DNA of 61,116 nucleotides from contig CACWXL010000010.1 of the NCBI GenBank assembly GCA_902764825.1, positions 1 through 61,116 on the forward strand, read 5' to 3'. Of this stretch, positions 16,326-25,297 are shown piece by piece. The stretch is from Oscillospiraceae bacterium (GTDB taxonomy: Bacteria > Bacillota > Clostridia > Saccharofermentanales > Saccharofermentanaceae). The notes under the pieces were generated by a model. The model did not search any database, was not told the DNA's origin, and was given only the letters and a program-made list of their open reading frames with translations. How positions within the stretch are numbered: the stretch's first letter is position 1; each line of letters opens with the position of its first letter. A program made the position numbers and the translations under genes.

Positions 16326-17237
16326 GTGTTTTTCGCGATTGAAGAGACATTGCGCGCCGTAGACCGTGAGGATCTTAAGGGCAGGCAGTTTGTTGCGGTA
16401 ATGACTTTCGAAGAATGGCAGAAGAAGAAGGACAGCCTGGAGATCGGCATCGATATGGATCCGGACCTCTCGGAGATCTTCCTTACTAAGGCGGAAGTAA
16501 ACTACGATTCGCTTACCGGTACTTTTGCGATTCCCGACAGGAAGAACCTCTCGGCTGATGACAGGAAATTCGCATTTGTCCTTGATGAGAAGGGCGTTGT
16601 GTTCATCGATGACGGTGATACTGCGCTTGGCATAATCAACGGCATAAAGAGCACCAAGAAATGGAAGATGCCGAGCCTTGAGAGATTCATCTATGACTTT
16701 TTGGATTACATCGTAAAAGATGACTTAAGGCTCATGGAAAGATATGAGGATGAGCTCGATTCCATGGAGCAGGCGATAATCGACGGCGACGAGCACCTTC
16801 CTTCCGGACGATTGAACGACATAAGAAATGAGATCCGTTACCTGCGCATCCACTACGAGCAGCTGATGGATCTTGCCGCAGAATTCGAAGAGAACGAGAA
16901 CGGTTTCTTCGATCTCGAGAACTTAAGATACTTCAGATTGTTCATCAACCGTGCTGAGAGACTTCACGAGGAATCGATGTCACTGCGCGACTACACTATG
17001 CAGCTCCGAGATCTTTACAAGGCTCATCTCGACCTTAAGCAGAACCGCATCATGACGGTGCTTACGGTCGTTACGACGATCTTCATGCCGCTTACTTTGA
17101 TCGTAGGATGGTACGGAATGAACTTCAAATACATGCCCGAACTCGAATGGAAGGGCAGCTATCCTGTTGTAATCGCCCTCAGCATCCTGATCGTTGTCAT
17201 AAGCCTGATATTCTTCAAGAAGAAAAAATGGCTGTGA
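16326..17237 (+). CDS. corA: CorA-family magnesium/divalent cation transporter
   Basis: 303 aa, starting at GTG (16326) with GGAGGG 8 bases before it. The N-terminal ~235 residues form the cytosolic funnel and long helices (acidic/basic helical region), then two C-terminal membrane helices. The first is followed by the hallmark YGMNF (residues ~262-266), and the protein ends in a basic FFKKKKWL tail. It would form a pentameric Mg2+ channel in the cytoplasmic membrane. The gene is downstream of a tiny ORF and the repeat array B. A methyltransferase gene follows about 100 bases later. Confidence 0.9.
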   Translation: MFFAIEETLRAVDREDLKGRQFVAVMTFEEWQKKKDSLEIGIDMDPDLSEIFLTKAEVNYDSLTGTFAIPDRKNLSADDRKFAFVLDEKGVVFIDDGDTALGIINGIKSTKKWKMPSLERFIYDFLDYIVKDDLRLMERYEDELDSMEQAIIDGDEHLPSGRLNDIRNEIRYLRIHYEQLMDLAAEFEENENGFFDLENLRYFRLFINRAERLHEESMSLRDYTMQLRDLYKAHLDLKQNRIMTVLTVVTTIFMPLTLIVGWYGMNFKYMPELEWKGSYPVVIALSILIVVISLIFFKKKKWL

Positions 17238-17272
17238 TAAATTTTGCTTTAGCGCTTTGGACAGTCCTCGGG

Positions 17273-17288
17273 CGCAGAGCGCTCTGCG
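17273..17288. repeat. 16-bp perfect palindrome
   Basis: CGCAGAGC is followed directly by GCTCTGCG. It lies between corA and the methyltransferase. Lacking a T-run, it is not a typical terminator; it may be a protein-binding site. Confidence 0.5.
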
Positions 17289-17334
17289 GAACTCGCGCTT
17301 AAAAGCAAGAATTCTCATAGTGAACCGGGAAAAG

Positions 17335-17970
17335 ATGGTAAATCCTTTAGTTGCTATATCCAATAAGCTGTCCCGTATGGCAGATGCAGGCAGGGACAAG
17401 AAGATCAGCGGGAGAAATCTCGGTGTGTTTGTTCCGACGCCTTTCGCGAAAAGCCACGGCGCTACGGGAAGCCAGTCGGCGCCTTATCCTGGTCTTGCGA
17501 AGGTCATGGAAGACTTTGATCCGAAGCCTGAAGACTCCTTCATCGATATCGGCTGCGGCAAAGGCCGTGTTATCGCATATCTTCTAAGTAATAACTGTCC
17601 CTGCAAGATCACCGGGATCGAGCTGAATCCTTCGATCGCGGACGTTGCCAGGAGCTGGACATCACGTTTCAAAAATGTCGAGATCATAGAAGGAGATGCC
17701 TTCGGACTTGATTACAATGACTACACCACGTTATTCATGTACCGTCCGATGGAGACCGATACTTTCAAGCTGTTCGTCAATCTTCTCGAGATGCAGCTTA
17801 CGCATAAGATCAAGCTCTACTATTATGTTGATCATCAGAGCGGCTATTATCTCAATGACAGGCCGGGCTGGACCCTGATAAAGCGCGAAGACATATACCG
17901 CGTGGGCGGCTATTATATCCACAAGGAGCCGCAGCGCTTCTCGGTATGGGAATACGTGCCGGATATTTGA
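17335..17970 (+). CDS. Class I SAM-dependent methyltransferase-like protein
   Basis: 211 aa from the ATG at 17335. In-frame GTG (17320) and TTG (17257) starts are also possible, and none has a good Shine-Dalgarno site. SAM-binding motif I is FIDIGCGKGRVIAYLL (~residues 71-86), followed by ITGIELNP (motif II) and VEIIEGDAFGLDY (motif III). The catalytic motif IV reads FMYRPME rather than a clear NPPY/DPPY. The second half is Tyr-rich, with YYYVDHQSGYYL. This resembles small methyltransferases of unknown substrate in Clostridia. Possible co-transcription with corA. Confidence 0.75.
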   Translation: MVNPLVAISNKLSRMADAGRDKKISGRNLGVFVPTPFAKSHGATGSQSAPYPGLAKVMEDFDPKPEDSFIDIGCGKGRVIAYLLSNNCPCKITGIELNPSIADVARSWTSRFKNVEIIEGDAFGLDYNDYTTLFMYRPMETDTFKLFVNLLEMQLTHKIKLYYYVDHQSGYYLNDRPGWTLIKREDIYRVGGYYIHKEPQRFSVWEYVPDI

Positions 17971-18107
17971 TCAGCGGTCTCCGCTTCGGCAAAAACGATA
18001 CCGGTAACCTTCTGCAAAATACCGGCCGGAACTCTCTTATGCAATTAAGCACAATTTTGCGTAAAATTTCATATTTTTGTGTCCCATTTCTGTCCCCATT
18101 GGATATG

Positions 18108-18275
18108 TATAATCCAACTAACAAAAGAAACATGTACCTCCCATGACCCCCTCATGTTTCTATGTGTGTAGTTTTCATTGTTCTCCTTACTTGAGTGACC
18201 CGTTGCACGTCGGGTCACTCATCATTTACAATGAAACAGGGGCTGCCGGTCTATACCGGCAACCCCTTATTGTTT
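18108..18275 (+). ncRNA. Candidate small RNA with three hairpins and CU-rich loops
   Basis: The 328 bases between the convergent genes (17971-18298) hold no ORF but carry a TATAAT (18108-18113), then three stem-loops. The first pairs AGAAACATG (18126-18134) with CATGTTTCT (18153-18161). The second is GAGTGACCCG (18193-18202) with CGGGTCACTC (18211-18220), itself flanked by TTTCATTGT/ACAATGAAA (18173-18181/18228-18236). The third is a terminator at 18239. The first loop contains CCTCCC and the linker TCTCCTTAC, both complementary to Shine-Dalgarno sequences. The -35 box is weak. It could instead be only the 3' UTR of the methyltransferase. Confidence 0.35.
18239..18275 (+). terminator. Intrinsic terminator for rightward transcription
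   Basis: GGGGCTGCCGGT (18239-18250) pairs with ACCGGCAACCCC (18255-18266) around a 4-base loop, one mismatch; TTATTGTTT follows. Confidence 0.7.
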
Positions 18276-18298
18276 GAATGGATTTAGAACCTTATGGT

Positions 18299-20710
18299 TT
18301 ATTTTCTCTCGTCCAAAACTTTCTGTACTCTGTCCTGAGCGATCCTGATGACCTCGTCAAGCGGCTTCTGGCCTGAGAAGTAAGCGGGCATTTCCTCAAC
18401 CAGGATGATGGTGATCGCAGCGTCTTCAGAACTGTGGGCTGAGCAGGATTCGATCGTATTCTCTAAAGTTGCGATGTGATCTTTATTGAATTTTACCTTG
18501 TTCTTCGGAGGCTCGCCTTCGCCCCAATATCCGTAAGGGTAATCCAGACAGATAGAGTTAAAATACTCTGCTGCTTTCAGACCGACTTCGTGGAATGCAT
18601 CACGGTTTAATACAAAATAGCCTTTGGAAGCGAGATCTTTCTGAGTATCGTCAGAGATCAGAACTTTAATGAATTCGATGCAGGCATCCTTGTACTTGCT
18701 CTGGGAAGATACTGAGATCGAATCATAGGCGAAGATCGAGGGACCGCGGCCGTCAATTGAAGGAAGACCGAGTATATTGGCGCAGCCGTTAGTCATTTCG
18801 ATGTTTGAGAAATAATCATAATAACTGCCGATCGAACTGTAAACGCCATTCTTGACCTCAACGGGAGTACTGCCGTCATAAACGACCTCGTTAACTCCGT
18901 TATTCCAATCCTCAGGGCTCTTCTCCGGAACGTTATCTTTGACATATTCAGCGAGAGCGGAGAATTCAGGACCTGAGAAATCAGCCTTGCCGTTTTGGAT
19001 GAATGTGTTAGTCATGTTGCTGAAGAGCGAACCGAAGTAATGAGCCTGACCGCTCGAGATAACATCCTTACCGTTTAAGGCATCCTTAACAAATTTGGCA
19101 TACTCATCAGTAGTAAAACCGACTCCGGATGTCGGAGCATACTTGGGATCAGTCTGGATTCCGGAAACGCCAAAGCTGATCGGAACGTTATAGAGCTTGC
19201 CGTTTACCTTGGAAACATCAAGAACATTGGTAAAGTATTTGTCTTTGCTCATGTTCGAGACCAGGGAAGACATATCCATAAGATAATTGTCGTTCCTGAG
19301 CTGATTGTAATAGTCGATATTAAGAAGCATGTCCGGGCCGTCACCATTCATGATGTCCATTGCAAGTTTATTGCTCATGCCGGCCATGTACTTGAGGCTC
19401 GCAGCGTCTGAATCATCAGCATTATTGACGTTGCTGTAGTCATAGTCAACTTCAGATGTGTAGCGGTCAGCAACCTCGATAAAGTATTCTGTGTTGCTCT
19501 TGTTGAACTTAAGTACTGCTCTGCTGATCTCTTCGCTGAGATAACCGTATGAGGAGTAGAGCTCCAGGATCGTCTTTCCTTCATGAGGATTCTTGGAAGC
19601 CTCTTTAAGCTCGAGAAGAATGAATTCACCGTTGCTCGTATAGAAATTATGACCATAAGGCTGGGCACCGCTCTTCTCACCGTAGAGAAGATATAAACCG
19701 TTGTTTACGTCGGCGATCTGAAGGTTATCAAATAAGTTTCTGTCAAAATCGCACCAGCTGAGATTAACGATCTTTTCTTCAGTCTTCTTATTGAAATCTA
19801 CGAGCGAGATTCCGACAGGAGACATATCGTATACCTTACCGTCGGAGGTGCCTTTCATCCTGTATACGCCGATCGTGTCGAGCCAGTCGTATTCGCCCTT
19901 TTCGGATGCGGAAAGAGCCATTGTGGACAGATCCAGCTCAAAAAACTTCAGTGAGCCCGAACCTGTGGGATAAGCCGTGACTAAAGCCTTCTTGTCGGAG
20001 AGCGGAATGACATTCTCAACATACTCTATCGGGTTTGCCGGGTCATTGAGCTCGATCGTTTGTGACTCACCATCAGGTGAAGTAACGTTCAAAAAGAATT
20101 TGGGTTCCTCATTAGACCAGTCTGCAAGCGAGTCTACAACGTATTTGCCGATCTTGAAGGACCCGATCTTTGATTTGTCATCTGCTTCTACGTCTACGGT
20201 ATCAATGATCTCCTGTGTCTTCACATCCATTGTGACGTCTTTTCTGGTCTGCGCGTAGGTCTCCGTATCAAAACCGCTGACAGTAAGACAGATCTTGCCG
20301 TTCACATATGAAGCACTTTCAACGTAGTCGCTGCTAGAGAACAGCTCATATAGATTGATGGTCTTTATGGTACTTTTGGTTTTTCTGTCGAGTATTGACA
20401 TTGTCGAGATCTGATAAGCGGTGTAATCATCTTCCTGCCAGTTGAAATCAGCAGGTCTCTCGTAATTTCCCTGCGTTAAAATGACGATGTAATCATCGTC
20501 AAAACCGCACATCTGCGAATAACCGTTTTGCACTTTCTTCTCAGGATCCAAGCCCTGATCGACATCATAAGCGGTCACATCATACCATGGCATATTGGCA
20601 GAGATCTTCTGACCGCTGTGACTGCCTTCTTTCTTTTTGCCGCATGCTGCCATCGATAACAAAACCGAAGCAGCAAGCGTTACCGCTGCTACTTTTCTTA
20701 GGGATATCAT
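18299..20710 (-). CDS. Large fused solute-binding lipoprotein (paralogue 1)
   Basis: 803 aa, about twice a normal binding protein. Lipobox SMAAC (Cys23). Residues ~50-380 are rich in short strand-forming segments with Asp/Gly turns (repeated ...DKKALV..., ...VDFNKKT...), resembling a beta-propeller-like sensor or cover domain. Residues ~390-800 match type 1 extracellular solute-binding proteins: LYSSYGYLSEEI, DIMNGDGPDMLLN, the Gly/Pro-rich LGLPSIDGRGPS, and a C-terminal PAYFSGQKPLDEVIRIAQDR. It resembles the proteins at 29542 and 32961. No ABC permease or ATPase lies near it. It is probably anchored on the outer face of the membrane; the ligand is unknown. AAAGGAG precedes the ATG. Confidence 0.8.
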   Translation of the reverse strand: MISLRKVAAVTLAASVLLSMAACGKKKEGSHSGQKISANMPWYDVTAYDVDQGLDPEKKVQNGYSQMCGFDDDYIVILTQGNYERPADFNWQEDDYTAYQISTMSILDRKTKSTIKTINLYELFSSSDYVESASYVNGKICLTVSGFDTETYAQTRKDVTMDVKTQEIIDTVDVEADDKSKIGSFKIGKYVVDSLADWSNEEPKFFLNVTSPDGESQTIELNDPANPIEYVENVIPLSDKKALVTAYPTGSGSLKFFELDLSTMALSASEKGEYDWLDTIGVYRMKGTSDGKVYDMSPVGISLVDFNKKTEEKIVNLSWCDFDRNLFDNLQIADVNNGLYLLYGEKSGAQPYGHNFYTSNGEFILLELKEASKNPHEGKTILELYSSYGYLSEEISRAVLKFNKSNTEYFIEVADRYTSEVDYDYSNVNNADDSDAASLKYMAGMSNKLAMDIMNGDGPDMLLNIDYYNQLRNDNYLMDMSSLVSNMSKDKYFTNVLDVSKVNGKLYNVPISFGVSGIQTDPKYAPTSGVGFTTDEYAKFVKDALNGKDVISSGQAHYFGSLFSNMTNTFIQNGKADFSGPEFSALAEYVKDNVPEKSPEDWNNGVNEVVYDGSTPVEVKNGVYSSIGSYYDYFSNIEMTNGCANILGLPSIDGRGPSIFAYDSISVSSQSKYKDACIEFIKVLISDDTQKDLASKGYFVLNRDAFHEVGLKAAEYFNSICLDYPYGYWGEGEPPKNKVKFNKDHIATLENTIESCSAHSSEDAAITIILVEEMPAYFSGQKPLDEVIRIAQDRVQKVLDERK

Positions 20711-20895
20711 ATTACCAACTCCTTTCTCCCCACAGACGGCATGTTGGTTTTATACCGTCCTCGAAAAGAATAACATAAGTTTATGTACTTTGTGTGTATT
20801 TTTGACATGGCTTTTACCGGATGCTGCGTGCTGCCGGAATCTAATGCTATAATGAACAATGTCGGTGTTGGCTTTGTTTTTTTGGGGTGTTTATC

Positions 20896-21999
20896 ATGAA
20901 GCTCAGAAGAAAGCTTTTCGCGAGCAAGGATCCTTACGACTGCACAAGAGAGCAGTTATTTCTTGACGCATGCAAAGAGAATTACAGTCACCTTATTACT
21001 CACTGCGATGATTATAAGAAGATCAGCGAAGGCCTTGGAATCAAAGGTGTTGAAGATATCACAGGCGTGGCAGATCTGCCGGTGATCCCTACGATGCTGA
21101 TGAAGCAGCACGACTTCCGTTCGGGCCGCTACATGGTCATGGCAACGTCTTCAGGCACGAGCGGAAAGATGAGCCACGTGCGCTTCGAATTCGGTGCGCT
21201 TATGGCGGCTCTCCGTATGTCCATAAAGGTAACGAGATATCACGGCATCATGTCCTTTAAGCCCTGCCGTTACATCGTCATGGGCTATAAGCCCCACCGT
21301 TCGAATAAGACCGCAGTCGCAAAGACTGCTTATCTTACGACGTTCCTGGCGCCTGCCATAAGCCGTAAGTTTATCTTAAAGCACACTTCAGACGGCTATA
21401 AGCCTGACTTCGACGGCATAGTCGAAGCACTTAAGAAATATGAGAAGGGCAAGGCACCCGTGCGCTTTATGGGTTTCCCTTCATATACATTCTTCCTGTT
21501 CAGACTCTTAGAGGAAAGGGGACTGTCATTTAAGCTCCCGAAGAACTCAAGGATAATGCTCGGCGGCGGCTGGAAGCAGTTCTATCAGGAGGCTGCCGAC
21601 AAGGAGACCTTCTATAAGCTTGCCAAGAAGACACTTAACATCGATGAGGAGAACATCACCGAATTCTTCGGCGCCGTAGAGCATCCGATCCTTTATACGG
21701 ACTGTGCTGCGCACCACTTCCACGTTCCCGTGTACAGCAATATCGTTATCAGGGATCCTGACACTTTAGAGCCGCTGGAGATGGGGAAGACTGGCCTTGT
21801 TAACCTGATCTCGCCTCTCTGCAAGGCCACTCCGATCCTGTCGGTAATGACAGATGATCTGGGCATCCTGCACGACGGGAGCACCTGTCCGTGCGGCGTT
21901 AAGTCGCCGTACCTGGAGATCGTCGGACGCGTTGCACCTGAAGACATTAAGACCTGTGCCGCCGGTGCGGCAGACATTCTGCAGGGGGTGAAGGTATGA
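20896..21999 (+). CDS. Acyl-protein synthetase, LuxE family
   Basis: 367 aa from the ATG at 20896 (a GTG three codons earlier is possible). LuxE-type adenylating enzymes activate a fatty acid with ATP and carry it as a thioester. Seen here: the substrate-binding N-terminus, the Ser/Thr/Gly motif ATSSGTSGKMS (~residues 86-96) that corresponds to the phosphate-binding loop, and the C-terminal Cys-containing region TCPCGVKSPYLEIVGR. It overlaps luxC-like at 21996 by ATGA, so the two are translationally coupled. No luciferase (LuxAB) or LuxD is present; the aldehyde must serve another purpose. Confidence 0.85.
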   Translation: MKLRRKLFASKDPYDCTREQLFLDACKENYSHLITHCDDYKKISEGLGIKGVEDITGVADLPVIPTMLMKQHDFRSGRYMVMATSSGTSGKMSHVRFEFGALMAALRMSIKVTRYHGIMSFKPCRYIVMGYKPHRSNKTAVAKTAYLTTFLAPAISRKFILKHTSDGYKPDFDGIVEALKKYEKGKAPVRFMGFPSYTFFLFRLLEERGLSFKLPKNSRIMLGGGWKQFYQEAADKETFYKLAKKTLNIDEENITEFFGAVEHPILYTDCAAHHFHVPVYSNIVIRDPDTLEPLEMGKTGLVNLISPLCKATPILSVMTDDLGILHDGSTCPCGVKSPYLEIVGRVAPEDIKTCAAGAADILQGVKV

Positions 22000-23291
22000 T
22001 CCTGTTTGACGGAAAGACTTACGAGAGTTCTGAGCAGGACCGCCTTCTTACAGAGCTCGAAAACAAGATCCCTGAGATCCTCGCTAAAATGCAGCTCTCA
22101 CCTGAAGTTGTCATCGAAGCCGTCGAGTGCTTGAAGAACGACCTTCTGGCAGGAAAGTTCGATGAACTCCTTGCATCGTTCCCTGCTGATGTCGTCGACA
22201 CATATAAGAAACAGGCAGAAGCGCTCCTGTCAAAAGAGCACCTGCATAAGAAGCTCGAGACAGAACTTGGAAACACCTTCGAATATACGACTGAACACAT
22301 CCCCGGATTTGGTCAGATCAGGGTCAGAAAGATGCCTTTGGGCGTGCTCTTCCACATCGCTGCAGGCAACATGGATTTCCTTCCGGCTTATTCTCTTGCA
22401 GAAGGTCTCATGACCGGCAACATCAACATCCTAAAGCTCCCGTCTGCCGACAACGGACTGTCGTTAAAGCTCATAATGCAGCTCATCGAATACCGTCCTG
22501 AGCTTAAGGATTACATCTATGTTTTCGATACATCCTCATCAGACATAAAGGGCATGCGCAAGATGGCCGAACTCTCCAACGCGATAAGCGTATGGGGAAG
22601 TGACATGGCTATAGCGGCCGTAAGAGGTCTTGCCCCGACCGGTGTAAAGATAATCGAATGGGGCCAGAAATTAGGCTTCTGCTACATCACGAAGCTCGAT
22701 GAGACAGAAGATGCAGACAGCGAACTCGAAGGCCTCGCAAAGCATATCGCACAGACCAAGCAGCTGCTTTGCAGCAGCTGTCAGGTGATCTATATCGACA
22801 CATCTGACATGAACGAAGTAAAGACCTTTGCAGAGCGGTTCCTGCCGTTCCTTGAAGCTGCCGCAAACGCGAACAGATCTGAAGAGATCGGCGTCAGGGC
22901 AAGGGATACGCTCGTATCTTATACTCAGAGACTTAAAGGTTATCTCGGTGAAGAGGAGAGGCACGACAATGTCATCCGCGGAAGATCCTGCAGCCTGATC
23001 TTATCCTCAGACAGCGAACTCGAATTATCACCCATGATGTGCAATGTCCTGGTAAAGCCCCTGCCGAGAGAGAATATCGGAAAGGTCCTTTACGAAGGAA
23101 GATACCATCTCCAGACGGCAGGTCTCATATGCCCGGAGCATGAGAGAAAATACCTTGCCGGAAAGCTTACGCAGTGCGGTCTGATACGTGTTACGAAGAG
23201 CTCTGACATGAGCGCATACTTCCCGGGCGAATGCCATGACGGTGAGTACGCGTTAAACCGCTATGTAAGGATAGTCAACGTGGAAGAGTGA
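21996..23291 (+). CDS. Acyl-CoA reductase, LuxC family
   Basis: 431 aa. LuxC enzymes reduce an acyl group, passed from LuxE, to a long-chain aldehyde with NADPH. The aldehyde-dehydrogenase-like fold shows PLGVLFHIAAGNMDFLPAYS (cofactor region, ~114-133), GNINILKLPS and the catalytic Cys region QLLCSSCQVIYID (Cys259 or Cys262). Its ATG overlaps the LuxE stop. Together they could form a LuxCE fatty-acid reductase making aldehydes or, with a dehydrogenase, fatty alcohols for lipids or natural products. The acyl substrate cannot be inferred. Confidence 0.85.
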   Translation: MILFDGKTYESSEQDRLLTELENKIPEILAKMQLSPEVVIEAVECLKNDLLAGKFDELLASFPADVVDTYKKQAEALLSKEHLHKKLETELGNTFEYTTEHIPGFGQIRVRKMPLGVLFHIAAGNMDFLPAYSLAEGLMTGNINILKLPSADNGLSLKLIMQLIEYRPELKDYIYVFDTSSSDIKGMRKMAELSNAISVWGSDMAIAAVRGLAPTGVKIIEWGQKLGFCYITKLDETEDADSELEGLAKHIAQTKQLLCSSCQVIYIDTSDMNEVKTFAERFLPFLEAAANANRSEEIGVRARDTLVSYTQRLKGYLGEEERHDNVIRGRSCSLILSSDSELELSPMMCNVLVKPLPRENIGKVLYEGRYHLQTAGLICPEHERKYLAGKLTQCGLIRVTKSSDMSAYFPGECHDGEYALNRYVRIVNVEE

Positions 23292-23330
23292 TCTCTGTTT
23301 GATCTCAGACAGCTTCTTGTCCGACGGCAA

Positions 23331-24632
23331 TTATTTGCTGTCCTTCCAGTAAGAGTTGGCAATCTCATAATTCTCATCTTTCTCATCGTGAGCAAGATAG
23401 AAATCCGCAAACAGCTGTTCAGTCTCATCACTTCGGCAATTCAGGAGGTACAAAAGTGCGGCACGGACGCGCCTGTGTCTCTTATATCCGTCGCCTTTCT
23501 TCACTATTGAACTTGCAAGTTTGTATGCCGAATCCTGATCTATAAATGCAATAAAATTCAGAATAGCTTCCAGATAACTGTCAGCAGCATCCGTATCTTC
23601 GTAATTCAACCGTGAAAGGACATCAGGATCAAATTCGGGAAGCAGGCCCTTTACTTCATTCTCAGCCTCCAGGATAACTGCGAGATCCCCGACCGTCGGG
23701 AATCTTGCCGGACCATAATGGATCGCGGTATCTGTGAGAGGATACCTTTGGAAAGAAATGCTGCTTGTTTCCCCCGGTTTTTTATGAACATCAAGGTAAT
23801 GTATTTCTTCTTCTGCATCGTACTTAAGACCTGCAAACATAAGTGTTTTTATCTGGGGATTGCTGATCTTATAGCTGACGCCTCTTATAACTGTGGCTTC
23901 AACATAATTACTTGCATCACAGGGAATGATCGTAAGGCACCTGACGCATTTACCCAGACTTGCAGCGGCACAGGCTTTATGATGCCCGTCAAGAAGCAGA
24001 TTCATGAACCCGTACATATGTAAAGCCAGCGCTCTCGGCGGTTCCTCTTCAGATCGCATCTTCTCTGCATAGTATTCCACGCGCTTACTGTTAATGAGCG
24101 AAGAAGACTGCGTAGGATACAGGAACAACGGAAAATGCTGAATGGTATGGAAATCCAGATAATATCCGTAACATGCAGCATCGTAATGTCTCATCTCGTT
24201 GGGAACTTCATAGAAGAAATTACCGTCTCCGTCTGACGGAAAACAGATTGTATCTGCAAGCACATAATAACCGTCTCTTAACAGACCAAGAAGAGGCTTG
24301 ATCTTCTCTGCCGAATCCGTGATGCTCACGAATCCGGAATTCATACATGTTCTGGCAGCTTCAAGCTCCGGACAGTCGATATTCTCTATGCCGTAACCTG
24401 TTGCCAGCATGGCTTTGCAGGTGGGACATTCAGGATATTTGCCCTGCGCCAGCGGTTTCCCGTTCAGCTGTAATTGAGCATAGTATTCGTAGTCTTTGTC
24501 TATCGGGCCGAATCTGTTACGGATGGTATTCCTGCCGTCTTTTACCGAGAAGAGCACAGCTGAACTGCACCACCACTGCTCGGCGGTGTCGATCTCTTTG
24601 ATGATCTTTACTTCAGGCTTGCTCCAAAACAT
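23331..24632 (-). CDS. Uncharacterised protein with a ParB/Srx-like motif
   Basis: 433 aa, cytosolic, no signal or membrane segment. The middle contains LLDGHHKACAAASLG (residues ~213-227), which resembles the DGHHR-type signature of ParB/sulfiredoxin-fold nucleotide-binding domains. N-terminally there are several Cys (CPTC at 69-72, later Cys87 and Cys96) that could bind a metal. The C-terminal third is helical with repeats like those of HEAT/ARM proteins. I recognise no family with confidence. No Shine-Dalgarno site is visible before the ATG at 24630-24632. The gene follows 24662-25162 on the same strand by 29 bases. Confidence 0.7.
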   Translation of the reverse strand: MFWSKPEVKIIKEIDTAEQWWCSSAVLFSVKDGRNTIRNRFGPIDKDYEYYAQLQLNGKPLAQGKYPECPTCKAMLATGYGIENIDCPELEAARTCMNSGFVSITDSAEKIKPLLGLLRDGYYVLADTICFPSDGDGNFFYEVPNEMRHYDAACYGYYLDFHTIQHFPLFLYPTQSSSLINSKRVEYYAEKMRSEEEPPRALALHMYGFMNLLLDGHHKACAAASLGKCVRCLTIIPCDASNYVEATVIRGVSYKISNPQIKTLMFAGLKYDAEEEIHYLDVHKKPGETSSISFQRYPLTDTAIHYGPARFPTVGDLAVILEAENEVKGLLPEFDPDVLSRLNYEDTDAADSYLEAILNFIAFIDQDSAYKLASSIVKKGDGYKRHRRVRAALLYLLNCRSDETEQLFADFYLAHDEKDENYEIANSYWKDSK

Positions 24633-24661
24633 GATATGTAAGGTTTACTTAAGACAATCCG

Positions 24662-25162
24662 TCAGGAAATCCTCTTGCCATAGATCTCGCAAACGAGTTC
24701 GCGGGTTCCGTCCTGCTTATTCATCACATACTCCCAGTGGAAGCTGTTTTCCGTGATGTCTGAGAAGATCCAGTAGGTGCTCTCCTCATCTAATACTTTA
24801 CCGGCAAGTCTGTCGCCTTCTTTTCTGAATGTGAGTCTCTTCATGGTGCCTGCACATGTGTAGACAACGTCATACCACTCCTTGTCCCTGTTGAACATGC
24901 GAAGTGATGAACCGTATTCGCCGTCGGGCTCGGGATGGTCTTCCTTTGTGGCTCTGGAAGGGAAGATGAAGATGTCCTGAACACCTGTTCCTTCCAATAC
25001 GCGTCTGAAGATCCATTCGCCTTTTACATGGCGCTTCTCACCTTTGACATACTCGTCGTAGTAGTCGCAGTCCCAGTCTCCGAGAAGCGGTGCGAACCAG
25101 TCAAATTCTTCCGGTATCTTATTTGTTTTCCCGCTTAAAAGTGCTTCTGAAAATGTATCCAT
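24662..25162 (-). CDS. Uncharacterised protein, DUF1579-like
   Basis: 166 aa, start at 25160-25162 because GGGGGAA lies 6 bases before it. Aromatic-rich small protein with FAPLLGDWDCDYYDEY near the N-terminus, then beta-strand-like GEWIFRRVLEGTGVQDIFIF and RLAGKVLDEESTYWIF. This pattern is typical of small lipocalin-like/DUF1579-type domains that bind hydrophobic molecules. Assignment is tentative. It may share a transcript with the ParB-like gene downstream. Confidence 0.65.
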   Translation of the reverse strand: MDTFSEALLSGKTNKIPEEFDWFAPLLGDWDCDYYDEYVKGEKRHVKGEWIFRRVLEGTGVQDIFIFPSRATKEDHPEPDGEYGSSLRMFNRDKEWYDVVYTCAGTMKRLTFRKEGDRLAGKVLDEESTYWIFSDITENSFHWEYVMNKQDGTRELVCEIYGKRIS

Positions 25163-25297
25163 ATTTCCCCCTGTACTTTTCAAAAAACAATATCAGGATT
25201 ATATCATGCCGGTCAGACAGTTGATTGGAAGATATCCTGTTTGATATCCTATGTTTGAACTTTGAAGCGCGGTTGTTAATTGGTATGGGGTAAGCGC

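Noticed and set aside
20896..23291. Bioluminescence operon
   Set aside because: Only LuxE- and LuxC-like genes exist; no luciferase subunits or LuxD in the window.
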